In this document: positions 18,007 to 26,515 of the stretch, piece after piece
Position numbering within the stretch: the first letter of the stretch is position 1
Layout of the letters: each line of letters starts with the position of its first letter
Assembly (NCBI GenBank): GCA_002050035.1
Contig: MVCR01000001.1
Span: 1-41,008, forward strand
Origin: Planctomycetales bacterium 4484_113
Lineage (GTDB): Bacteria; 4484-113
Direction: 5' to 3'
Length of the DNA: 41,008 nucleotides
The notes under the pieces: model-generated
Told to the model about the DNA's origin: nothing
What the model saw: the letters and a program-made list of their open reading frames with translations, nothing else
The model's database searches: none
Position numbers and translations under genes: made by a program

Positions 18007-19878
18007 CTAAAGGAGCTTGATGTGAGTCGCGCCAATCTCGATGATATCCCCTGGATGGACCTCTTCCGCCCGATGAGGTTCCAGCCTGCGGCCGTTCACC
18101 ACCGTTCCATTAGTGCTGCCCAGATCCTCCAGCGTAACTTCATTGGCGGAGCAATGGAACCGCGCGTGCATTCGGCTGACCTGCTTGTCCTCGGAGAGGC
18201 TCACATCGCAGCCCTTGCGACCGAGGGTGAGGTTATCCACCAAGTCGAAGGTCATTCCAGAATGAGCTCCAACTACAACGATTGCGCTGGACGGCGTTGA
18301 GGCGAGAGCTTCGGCTGGGTGCGCGGCAGCTTGATCCTCAACCTCCGCCGCTATCAACTCCTCTATATCGACTTCGCTCCGCCCCCGTGCGAGTTTGCGT
18401 TCGTGGAACACGAGTCGTGTCTGACCAATGTAGAAGTTCTCACCGTCTCTCACGACTGCACGCCGTTGAGGGACGTCTTTGACAAGAGGAAGGTTGCTCT
18501 GATCCAGCGCTGTCAGCACGAATCCGTCACGCCCCAGCCGGATCTCAGCGTGATGGGGCAGCACAGCAGGGTCATGGCGAATGCGGATATTGCAGTCCTC
18601 GGCGCGACCGATGAGATTAGTCTGCGGACGTATGGGGAAATCCTTCCCCTCCAACGGCGCGACCATCACCGTAACCCACGCCGCGCGCAGGAGCTTGAAG
18701 ATCGTCAGAGCAACCAGCAGGACGAAAAGCGCGGTCATCAGGACAAGCCCTGGCCATGCCAGCCTTGCCAGCGCCGAGCCAAGTCCAGGAGAGCGGAACA
18801 CGAAATCCGCGCTCGCAGTAGCACCAGCAGTCTTAGCGGCGAGCGTACCCTCGACTATCGCCCCTGGGCGTCCCTCAGCGCTGTCGTATTCAATGACATA
18901 CTCGTTGAGAATCTGATTGAGGATCGTCTGATAGATCTCGGCGAGTTCCCCAGCATCCGGCGCAAGAAAGAATTTTCCCCCTGTTGCGTCTGCGATGGCG
19001 GTTAGTCCCGGCACGTCTACCTGGTCACCGAGCCCGAGCGTGAAGACCGAGAAGCTCTGGTTCTTTGCCAGAACGTCGTTATGATACATACTGACCAAGC
19101 TCTGCGGCGTCTCGCTGCTCTTGTTGTCCAACCCGTCACTCAGCACTATGATTGCCTTGCGGAACTTACGTTCCTCAAGCATCAGATTGACCCCCTGAAG
19201 AATCGCATCATAAAGCCGTGTCTGACCCATGGCATAGAGGTGATCCAGCGCGTCGAGCATAACCTCGTGCTCATTCGTGAAGTCTTGCATGACCATAACT
19301 GCATCCGAGAACTTGATGAGAGCAACCTTGTCCTCGGGTTGCAGCTGGCGTACGAAAGCTCGTACCGCTTCCTTCTCGTCTTCGATAGCTCCTTCCATAG
19401 AGCCGCTCACGTCTATGATGAAGAGGATTGCCAGGGGCAGCTTGAACACCTCAGGATTGGCGAACCGTAATCCACTCACAGCCTGGCCGTTTTCCGTCAG
19501 CGCGAAGTCCTCTGGCGAGAGGTCTTTGAGCGGCAGGCCTCGACTGTCCAAAACCGAAGCGAAGAGACGCACCACGGGAAACTCCGAGAGGTCATACTGC
19601 GAGACCAGTACCTGATGCGGCTTGAGAGGCGCGACTCTGGGAAGGGGTGTTGCGCGAGTTGAGCCACCCCCTGCTCTAGGGGCACTACCGGACGATCCCG
19701 CAGGTGGAGCAGGTCGCCGAGGCGCTCCCTGCCCGGGAACACCAGCAATCCCCGGGGGAGCTCCGACTGACCACATAAACAGCCCGCCAACGACCAGCAG
19801 GGTCAACAGCGTCAAGTCTCTTCTCTGCGGCTTCACCGTCACTGCAATTGTAGCGCACCCAGTGCTTGCAGCACACAT
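18007..19878 (-). CDS. Membrane VWA-domain protein with two C-terminal FHA domains
   Basis: VWA MIDAS FIIDVSGSMEG...TRLYDAI...VLSDGLDN; TM; FHA1 NLIGRAEDCNIRIRHDPAVLPHHAEIRL; FHA2 LTLGRKGCDVSLSEDKQVSRMHARF...LEDLGSTNGTVVNG. Confidence 0.9.
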   Translation of the reverse strand: MCAASTGCATIAVTVKPQRRDLTLLTLLVVGGLFMWSVGAPPGIAGVPGQGAPRRPAPPAGSSGSAPRAGGGSTRATPLPRVAPLKPHQVLVSQYDLSEFPVVRLFASVLDSRGLPLKDLSPEDFALTENGQAVSGLRFANPEVFKLPLAILFIIDVSGSMEGAIEDEKEAVRAFVRQLQPEDKVALIKFSDAVMVMQDFTNEHEVMLDALDHLYAMGQTRLYDAILQGVNLMLEERKFRKAIIVLSDGLDNKSSETPQSLVSMYHNDVLAKNQSFSVFTLGLGDQVDVPGLTAIADATGGKFFLAPDAGELAEIYQTILNQILNEYVIEYDSAEGRPGAIVEGTLAAKTAGATASADFVFRSPGLGSALARLAWPGLVLMTALFVLLVALTIFKLLRAAWVTVMVAPLEGKDFPIRPQTNLIGRAEDCNIRIRHDPAVLPHHAEIRLGRDGFVLTALDQSNLPLVKDVPQRRAVVRDGENFYIGQTRLVFHERKLARGRSEVDIEELIAAEVEDQAAAHPAEALASTPSSAIVVVGAHSGMTFDLVDNLTLGRKGCDVSLSEDKQVSRMHARFHCSANEVTLEDLGSTNGTVVNGRRLEPHRAEEVHPGDIIEIGATHIKLL

Positions 19879-19911
19879 TGGGCATCATTCACGCTTTTGC
19901 GCCCTGTGGTA

Positions 19912-19917
19912 TATAAT
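19912..19917 (+). promoter_or_regulatory. -10 element TATAAT upstream of purM
   Basis: gccctgtggtaTATAATgtt; overlaps the nominal TTG start, favouring ATG at 19935. Confidence 0.45.
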
Positions 19918-19934
19918 GTTTGACCGGTGAGCTG

Positions 19935-21011
19935 ATGCCACAGGAGGATACTAAACAACCGCTATCCGACACTGCTTCGTCTGGATTGACCTACGAGAAG
20001 GCAGGTGTATCCATCGCTGCCGCCGAGGATGCTGTCGCTCGCATTAAGCGACTCGCGGAGAGCACACGTACGCCTCAGGTACTGGCTGGAGTCGGCCCAT
20101 TCGCTGCTGCTTTCCAAGCCGACTTTGCGCAATACGAAGAACCGTTGCTGGTAGCTTCCACCGACGGTGTCGGAACCAAGGTTAAGCTGGCGGCAGCCTT
20201 CGGCAGGTACAAAGAGGTGGGGCGAGATACTGTAGCCGTCTCAACCAACGATGTTCTCACTTGCGGCGCATCACCGCTCTTCTTCCTCGACTACATTGCG
20301 TGCAATCGCGTCGAGCCGAACGTCATTGAAGAGCTGGTTACAGGGATGCGTGATGGGTGCCTCGAAGCCTCCATGGCTTTAGTGGGTGGAGAGCTTGCTG
20401 AAATGCGTGATTTGTATTCACCCGGCGAGTTCGATCTTGTGGGTTTCGCCGTTGGTGTAGTTGACAGGAGCCAGCTCATCACCGGTGAGCAGATTACTGT
20501 GGGCGACCGGCTTCTGGCGGTGCCTTCTAGTGGGATTCACGCCAATGGGCTTACATTGGCGCGGAAGGTGTTCAAAGGAATGTCTGAGGAGCAGTGGAAA
20601 CAGATCGATGACCGTCTGGGATGCAGTCTTGCCGACGAGATGCTCAAGCCCACGCGCATCTACGCTCGGGAGATGAAGCATCTGCTGGATGCGGGGTTGC
20701 AGATTAGGGGTGCGGCCCACATCAGTGGCGGCGGTATTCCGGGGAATCTCTCGCGCATTCTGCCACCCGGAGTGGATGCGCAGATCAGAGGATCGCTGCT
20801 TCCGAAGCTACCCATTTTCGACCTCATCGCCGAGCGTGGTCCGGTGGCGACGGATGAGATGTGGAGGACCTTCAACATGGGAGTCGGTCTGGTGCTTGCA
20901 GTACGACCTGCGAATGTGGAACCAGCGAAGGAAGTTGCTCAGGAGGAAGGCTTCAGCCTGCTTGATATCGGCGAGGTCGTACCTGGCGACCAACGCGTGA
21001 ACATAATCTAG
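19935..21011 (+). CDS. purM: Phosphoribosylformylglycinamidine cyclo-ligase (AIR synthetase)
   Basis: LTYEKAGVSI, LLVASTDGVGTKVKLA, DTVAVSTNDVLTCGASPLFFLDY, VGGELAEM, AHISGGGIPGNLSRILPP, FNMGVGLVL. Confidence 0.95.
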   Translation: MPQEDTKQPLSDTASSGLTYEKAGVSIAAAEDAVARIKRLAESTRTPQVLAGVGPFAAAFQADFAQYEEPLLVASTDGVGTKVKLAAAFGRYKEVGRDTVAVSTNDVLTCGASPLFFLDYIACNRVEPNVIEELVTGMRDGCLEASMALVGGELAEMRDLYSPGEFDLVGFAVGVVDRSQLITGEQITVGDRLLAVPSSGIHANGLTLARKVFKGMSEEQWKQIDDRLGCSLADEMLKPTRIYAREMKHLLDAGLQIRGAAHISGGGIPGNLSRILPPGVDAQIRGSLLPKLPIFDLIAERGPVATDEMWRTFNMGVGLVLAVRPANVEPAKEVAQEEGFSLLDIGEVVPGDQRVNII

Positions 21012-21025
21012 AGAAGGAGGAACCA

Positions 21026-21412
21026 ATGGCTTCAAACACAAGGATGCTGCTGGCGGCAATAACGGGAGTGCTCGCGTCTGCCCTGATTCTGTGTGCAACC
21101 GCCAGTTGCGGGATGATGCAGAACATTCCGAGCGTGATGAAGATCACCGTCCTCGATGAGCACGGGCACCCCTATGGATTCGTGTCCATTTCTGTCATCA
21201 ACGAACAAGGACTGGTCGTATCCTCAGGGCAGGCAACTGATCGTGGCACCCTGATTCTGGGCAAGAACGAAGGGATGAAGTCTGGCACCTACACCTTTGT
21301 CGTGAAGAATGTCTCTGGCCTCGAGCTCCCCATATTATCGCCGGACAAGGTCGTCGTACCCCCTGGTCGCACGGTGGATGTGGTGATCAAGCTCGGACCT
21401 GCACCCAGCTAA
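21026..21412 (+). CDS. Small lipoprotein, carboxypeptidase-regulatory/Ig-like fold
   Basis: gaaggaggaacc RBS; hydrophobic leader with lipobox-like ATASC; ITVLDEHGHPYGFVSISVINEQG pattern. Confidence 0.55.
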   Translation: MASNTRMLLAAITGVLASALILCATASCGMMQNIPSVMKITVLDEHGHPYGFVSISVINEQGLVVSSGQATDRGTLILGKNEGMKSGTYTFVVKNVSGLELPILSPDKVVVPPGRTVDVVIKLGPAPS

Positions 21413-21494
21413 TCGAGCATCCACCACCATGCAACTGCTTATCAAAGCTCTTAAGTACTCGTCCAGACCATTGAAGCCTTGTTAAACCGTTCAC

Positions 21495-21521
21495 TTGACA
21501 AAGGCGGATGTCTTGTATAAG
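21495..21521 (+). promoter_or_regulatory. Candidate sigma70-type promoter upstream of tdh-like gene
   Basis: TTGACA (21495-21500) and TATAAG (21516-21521), 15 nt spacer. Confidence 0.45.
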
Positions 21522-21616
21522 TTGGAAACACGGCAAGGAAGGGCGCAGAGCCTCGCCCGACAAATGAACATCTCAGTATCCACGCATGGCAGGGAGTATC
21601 CTTCTTGGAGGTAATC

Positions 21617-22603
21617 ATGGCTGGAATTAACCGCATCCTCGTGGTTGGGGCTGTAGGCCAGATCGGCAGCGAGCTCACAATGGCGCTTCGTGAGAAGTAC
21701 GGGTCCGACAATGTGGTGGCTGCGGGACGCAAGACTCAACCCTCACCGACTCTCCGCGATTCTGGACCCTTTGTCTGGTGCGATGTTACCGACCGCAAGA
21801 GACTTGATGCAACCGTTGAGCAGCATAAGATCGACACCATCATCAACATGGCGGCGATCCTATCAGCCACTGGCGAGAAGAACCCACAGCGTTGTTGGGA
21901 CGTCAACGTCGCGGGGCTGATCAACACGCTGGAGGTGGCGCGCGAACACAATCTCACGCAGGTGCTCTGCCCATCGAGCATTGCTGTGTTTGGTCCTGAG
22001 ACGCCAAAGGAGAACACGCCCCAAGAAACGGTATTGAGACCAACGACGATGTACGGCGTGACAAAGGTCACCGGCGAGCTGCTCTGCGACTATTATGTGC
22101 GCAGGTTCGGCGTTGACGCCCGTGGGCTGCGCTATCCCGGAATCATCTCTGCAGAAACGCTTCCTGGCGGCGGCACCACTGACTACGCGGTAGAGATTTT
22201 CTACAAGGCGATTGAAGAGGGACGCTACACTTGCTTCGTAAGGGAGGATACTTCGCTACCGATGATGTACATGCCCGACTGCATCAAGGCGACGATGGAC
22301 TTGATGGCGGCGCCCTTCGAAAGCCTGAAGCATCATGGCGACTTCAATATCGGGGCGATGAGCTTCACTGCGGCCGAGCTGGCAGCGGAGATCAAGAAGC
22401 ACATTCCGGATTTCGAGGTCACCTATGAACCCGACTTCCGCCAGGAGATCGCTGACAGCTGGCCCAGCAGCATTGACGACTCCGCAGCCCGCGAAGAATG
22501 GGGCTGGGAACCAGCTTATGATCTTGCACGGATGACCGAGGACATGCTGGAGAAGCTGAGAGCCCGCCATCAGCGCGGCGAGCTCTACGGAAGCGGGAGC
22601 TAG
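21617..22603 (+). CDS. Short-chain (epimerase-type) L-threonine 3-dehydrogenase-like protein
   Basis: ILVVGAVGQIGSELT (Rossmann), TTMYGVTKVTGELLCDYY, LRYPGIISAETLPGGGTTDYAVEIFYKAIE, LPMMYMPDCIKATMDLM; RBS ggaggtaatc before ATG 21617. Confidence 0.85.
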   Translation: MAGINRILVVGAVGQIGSELTMALREKYGSDNVVAAGRKTQPSPTLRDSGPFVWCDVTDRKRLDATVEQHKIDTIINMAAILSATGEKNPQRCWDVNVAGLINTLEVAREHNLTQVLCPSSIAVFGPETPKENTPQETVLRPTTMYGVTKVTGELLCDYYVRRFGVDARGLRYPGIISAETLPGGGTTDYAVEIFYKAIEEGRYTCFVREDTSLPMMYMPDCIKATMDLMAAPFESLKHHGDFNIGAMSFTAAELAAEIKKHIPDFEVTYEPDFRQEIADSWPSSIDDSAAREEWGWEPAYDLARMTEDMLEKLRARHQRGELYGSGS

Positions 22604-22672
22604 AGGCACGGCAAGACGATCTCATTTGCCGTATGAGCGTGCGCATTCAAGCATCCACCGCTCCCGGTATTG

Positions 22673-22701
22673 TTGATTGTCCGCGAAGCTCGTGCTAGAA
22701 T
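22673..22701 (+). promoter_or_regulatory. Sigma70-type promoter upstream of the acyl-AMP ligase gene
   Basis: TTGATT (22673-22678), 17 nt spacer, TGcTAGAAT with -10 at 22696-22701. Confidence 0.55.
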
Positions 22702-22802
22702 CGCCGCCGCGTGACGATCCAGGGCGCAAGCCGAGTGATGGCGCCGTCCCGGGTTGAACACCGGCAGGATAACGGTAATCAGGCAACTGAGGCGTATGGA
22801 GA

Positions 22803-24500
22803 ATGACTGATTTGGGTTCGTACGAAACGGCATACGACAAGTTCGACTGGCAGCTTGCACGCAAAGAGCTCGGTTACGAAGATGGCTCGCCGCTGAATAT
22901 AGGCTACTACTGCACCGACCGCAACTGCGAGCGCGGGCTGGGCGACACGGTGGCGCTCATTTGGGAAGACAGTTCCGGCGACGTGCGGCGGTACACCTTC
23001 AACGACCTGCGGATTCACAGCAATGCATACGCTTCGCTGCTTGCGGATTTGAAGATAGCCTCAGGCGAGCGGGTGTGCATCTTTATGGATCGGGTGCCCG
23101 ACCTGTATTTCTCCTTTCTTGGCATCCTGAAGTTGGGCGCGATTGCAGTGCCGCTGTTTTCAGCCTTCGGTGAGGACTCGCTGCTGACGAGGATGGAGAA
23201 CTCCGGTGCGGCTGCGATATTCACGACTCGGAAGCACGTCAAGAAGGTGCGCAAGATCAGGGATAGGCTTCCACAGCTCAAGCACATTGTCGTGGTTGAC
23301 GGCGACGGAATGGCGCTCAAGGAGAGGGAGCACGCTTTCAACGTGGAAACTGCGCCGAAAGTGGAATCCTTCGATGTTTACCCTGCGACGGCTGACACGC
23401 CTTCGGTCCTGCACTACACTTCCGGAACGACCGGACAGCCGAAGGGCGCGCTGCACGTTCACGGTTCCATCTTCCAGCAGCACCTGACTACGAAATGGGT
23501 GCTCGACCTGAAGCCAGGCGACGTTTACTGGTGCACCGCCGACCCGGGATGGGTTACCGGTACATCCTACGGGATCATCGGGCCCTGGAGCCTGGGGATA
23601 ACCCAAGTTGTGCTGGAGGTGGGCTTTTTCCCCGCGCGATGGTACGGAGCCATTGAGAATTTCGGGGTGACGGTATGGTATTCCGCACCCACAGCAATCC
23701 GTCTGCTGATGAGAGAAGGAGAAGCCACGGTCAAGAAATTCGACCTTTCGTCGCTGAGGCACATTTGCAGCGTGGGCGAACCTCTGAATCCCGAGGCTGT
23801 AATCTGGTCGGAAAAGGTCTACGGGCTTCCCTTCCACGATACCTGGTGGCAGACCGAGACCGGAAGCATCATGATTTCGAACTTTCCGGGGATGAAGATA
23901 AAGCCCGGTTCCATGGGCAAGCCGTTCCCGGGTGTTACCGCCGCCGTGCTGGGGCCGGACTACAACCCGGTACTTGAGCCGGGGAAAGCCGGCGTCCTGG
24001 CTCTGAAGCCTCCCTGGCCATCGATGTTTAGAACCTACTGGAACAACCCCAGCACTTACGAAGCGAAGTTCAAGAACGGCTGGTACATTACCGGCGACCG
24101 TGCCCGGATCGACAAGGAGGGCTACTTCTGGTTCGTGGGACGGGATGACGACGTCATCAATACCGGTGGTCACCTGGTGAGTCCGTTTGAGGTCGAGTCG
24201 GCGTTGCTGGAACACGAAGCGGTTGCGGAGTCGGCCGCCATAGGCAAGCCGGACCCGGTGAATATGGAGGTTGTCAAGGCTTTCGTCGCGCTGAAGCCAG
24301 GCCATGAACCCAGCCATGACCTTGAGCTCAACATCATCAATTTCATCCGCAAGCATCTGTCTCCGCTGGCGATGCCGCAGGAAATTGAATTCGTGAAGTC
24401 ACTGCCGAAGACGCGGAGCGGGAAGATCATGCGCCGGCTTCTGAGAGCGCAAGAGACCGGCGAAGAAATCGGAGATATATCAACACTTGAGGACGACTGA
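22803..24500 (+). CDS. AMP-forming acyl/acetyl-CoA synthetase (AcsA-like)
   Basis: LHYTSGTTGQPKGALHVHG, DTWWQTETGSIMISNF, WYITGDRARIDKEGYFWFVGRDDDVINTGGHLVSPFEVE, LPKTRSGKIMRRLLR, GDISTLEDD. Confidence 0.9.
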   Translation: MTDLGSYETAYDKFDWQLARKELGYEDGSPLNIGYYCTDRNCERGLGDTVALIWEDSSGDVRRYTFNDLRIHSNAYASLLADLKIASGERVCIFMDRVPDLYFSFLGILKLGAIAVPLFSAFGEDSLLTRMENSGAAAIFTTRKHVKKVRKIRDRLPQLKHIVVVDGDGMALKEREHAFNVETAPKVESFDVYPATADTPSVLHYTSGTTGQPKGALHVHGSIFQQHLTTKWVLDLKPGDVYWCTADPGWVTGTSYGIIGPWSLGITQVVLEVGFFPARWYGAIENFGVTVWYSAPTAIRLLMREGEATVKKFDLSSLRHICSVGEPLNPEAVIWSEKVYGLPFHDTWWQTETGSIMISNFPGMKIKPGSMGKPFPGVTAAVLGPDYNPVLEPGKAGVLALKPPWPSMFRTYWNNPSTYEAKFKNGWYITGDRARIDKEGYFWFVGRDDDVINTGGHLVSPFEVESALLEHEAVAESAAIGKPDPVNMEVVKAFVALKPGHEPSHDLELNIINFIRKHLSPLAMPQEIEFVKSLPKTRSGKIMRRLLRAQETGEEIGDISTLEDD

Positions 24501-24522
24501 TTTCTAATGGAGGATATGCATT

Positions 24523-24777
24523 ATGGCGATGAAAGATGTGATTGTTGACTATGTTAAAGACGAGTACCTTGAAGAGGGCGATGAAACCGAGATTGACGAG
24601 AATACGCCCCTCATCTCCGGTGGGATTGTAGACTCGTTCTCTATGGTCTCGCTGAAGATGTTCCTTGAAAGGAAGTACAAGATCAGTATTCCGGACGAGA
24701 AGGCTACAACTGAAGCATTCGATACTGTTGCCAGCATCATGAAACTGGTCAAGGAGTATGCGCCCGACGCCGAGTAG
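24523..24777 (+). CDS. Acyl carrier protein-like protein
   Basis: 84 aa acidic; GGIVDSFSMVSLKMFLERKYKISIPDE: Ppant Ser in DSFS in place of the usual DSL. Confidence 0.85.
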   Translation: MAMKDVIVDYVKDEYLEEGDETEIDENTPLISGGIVDSFSMVSLKMFLERKYKISIPDEKATTEAFDTVASIMKLVKEYAPDAE

Positions 24778-24836
24778 CGCAGGAAAGCTATTCGTGGAGG
24801 ATTGTTCGGTGGCATGTTTGCCACCGTGGGCGCTAC
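24774..24836 (+). other. Nested inverted repeat between carrier protein and KBL genes
   Basis: Outer GTAGCGC (24774-24780)/GCGCTAC (24830-24836); inner CGGTGGCA-TGTT-TGCCACCG (24807-24826), both perfect. Confidence 0.6.
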
Positions 24837-24870
24837 ACCTCTGGAGACGAAATCTTAGGAGGACTGAATT

Positions 24871-26118
24871 ATGACTTACAGCAGTGAGGCACGGGATTCT
24901 TATCAGAGGGAACTATCTAGAATGCACGAAGGAGGACTGTTCAAGGAGGAGCGTTACATCCACTCTCCCCAGGGAGTGGAGGTCGACGTTGAGTTTCCAT
25001 CCGGCTCTCCACCCAAGCCTGTGATCAACTTCTGTGCCAACAACTACCTGGGTCTTTCCAGCCACCCTGATGTGGTCGAGGCTGCGCGAAAAGGACTCGA
25101 TGAGCGGGGTTACGGCATGTCCTCGGTCCGCTTCATATGCGGTACTCAGGACATTCACCGAGAGCTGGAGAACAAGCTAACCAAGTTCCTGGAGACCGAG
25201 GATACGATTCTCTTCCCCTCGTGCATGGATGCTAACGCCGGATTCTTCGAGGCCGTGCTCACCAAGGATGACGTCATGATCGCCGATCGCCTGGTACATG
25301 CCTCGCTCATCGACGGAATGCGGCTGTGTTCGGCGCAACGAGATTCCTACAAGCACTCCGATATGAAGCACCTGGAATCCAAGCTTGAGCAATACAAGGA
25401 CGCTCGGTTTCGGATGGTTATCACCGACGGCGTATTCAGCATGGACGGCGATATCGCGAAACTCGATGAGATATGCGAGCTGGCCGACAAGTACGACGCT
25501 ATGGTCATGGTTGATGACAGCCACGCCACCGGCTTCATGGGCAAGCACGGCAAGGGCACCCACGAGCACTGCGGGGTTCTGGGCAGGATCGACGCCATCA
25601 CCACGACCCTGGGAAAAGCACTGGGTGGAGCTTCCGGTGGCTGCGTCAGCGGACGCAAGGAACTGGTGGAGATGTGCCGCCAGCGCGCCCGGCCTTACCT
25701 TTTCTCCAACACCATGCCCCCGGTAATCGTCTCCGCCGCGAATGCGGTGATTGACCTGATCTCCCGCACCACCGAGCGGCGCGACAAGCTAGAGGCGAAC
25801 ACGAAGTACTTCCGCGAGAACATGACCGCCGCTGGCTTCGATATCCGCGAGGGCGTGCACCCGATCGTGCCCATCATGCTTTACAACGCCAAGCTGGCAC
25901 AGGATATGGCGCGCGACCTCTTCGACGAAGGCATCTATGTCATCGGCTTCTTCTTCCCGGTGGTGCCAAAGGGACAAGCGCGAATCCGGGTCCAGCTTTC
26001 AGCGGCGCATGAGAAGGAGCATTTGGACAAAGCCATCGCCGCGTTCACGAAGATCGGCAGGAAGTACGACATCCTGGGAAAGGGGAAAAAAGAGATCATC
26101 GATATGTACGGGCTGTAG
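24871..26118 (+). CDS. kbl: Alpha-oxoamine synthase, 2-amino-3-ketobutyrate CoA ligase (KBL)-like
   Basis: INFCANNYLGLSSHPDVVEAARKGLDERGYGMSSVRFICGTQDIHRELE; MVDDSHATGFMGKHGKGTHEHCGVLGRIDAITTTLGKALGGASGG. Confidence 0.9.
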   Translation: MTYSSEARDSYQRELSRMHEGGLFKEERYIHSPQGVEVDVEFPSGSPPKPVINFCANNYLGLSSHPDVVEAARKGLDERGYGMSSVRFICGTQDIHRELENKLTKFLETEDTILFPSCMDANAGFFEAVLTKDDVMIADRLVHASLIDGMRLCSAQRDSYKHSDMKHLESKLEQYKDARFRMVITDGVFSMDGDIAKLDEICELADKYDAMVMVDDSHATGFMGKHGKGTHEHCGVLGRIDAITTTLGKALGGASGGCVSGRKELVEMCRQRARPYLFSNTMPPVIVSAANAVIDLISRTTERRDKLEANTKYFRENMTAAGFDIREGVHPIVPIMLYNAKLAQDMARDLFDEGIYVIGFFFPVVPKGQARIRVQLSAAHEKEHLDKAIAAFTKIGRKYDILGKGKKEIIDMYGL

Positions 26119-26251
26119 GGCGAGATGCAAGTTCTTCCGAGGCAGCCAACTCTGACGAGTCCCTGCGCCATAGAGAAAGACGACAGGCGGGGAGGCTCCA
26201 TCGCGGTGCAAGCACCCCTCGTCCAGAGAGGCGAAAGAAGTGAGCAGTGCA

Positions 26252-26287
26252 GTAGTTAGGCAGCCGGGCTAGTCAGCCCCGGCCTAC
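26252..26287. other. Imperfect hairpin in the kbl / ABC permease convergent intergenic region, possible terminator
   Basis: GTAG-ttaggca-GCCGGGCT-agtc-AGCCCCGGC-CTAC; no clear T-tract. Confidence 0.3.
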
Positions 26288-26515
26288 TTGTGAAGAAATG
26301 ACGAGTGAGGACGCTCCAGAGACGTGCAAACCCTCCTCAGGCGGTTAACCAATCTCGGAAGGACTATCGCCCAGAAAGACGGTGGATACCCGTCGTTTTA
26401 GGAGTCAGCGGACACCCAAGTACAAGGGGCGGTGCTGGTCATCCAGCTGCGGAATTACTCGACTAATCGAAACAACGAAGGCGGGCCCCGGAGACCACGC
26501 CTTACAGGTGGGACG

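Noticed and set aside
22702-22802. GC-rich leader of the acyl-AMP ligase gene (GGCGC...GCGCC stem, GGGTTGAACACCGG) as a riboswitch
   Set aside because: Only fragments resemble the GEMM (c-di-GMP-I) consensus and the required core (GGGaCGCAAAGCC...CCGGGTTACCG) is not met; no family could be supported.
23160-24356. Minus-strand 398-aa ORF opposite the acyl-AMP ligase
   Set aside because: Antisense shadow of a clearly conserved enzyme; Arg/Val-rich translation with no motifs.
26119-26515. about 400 bp ORF-poor region after kbl as a structural ncRNA (RNase P, SRP, 6S)
   Set aside because: None of the conserved core motifs of these RNAs is present; one imperfect hairpin only.
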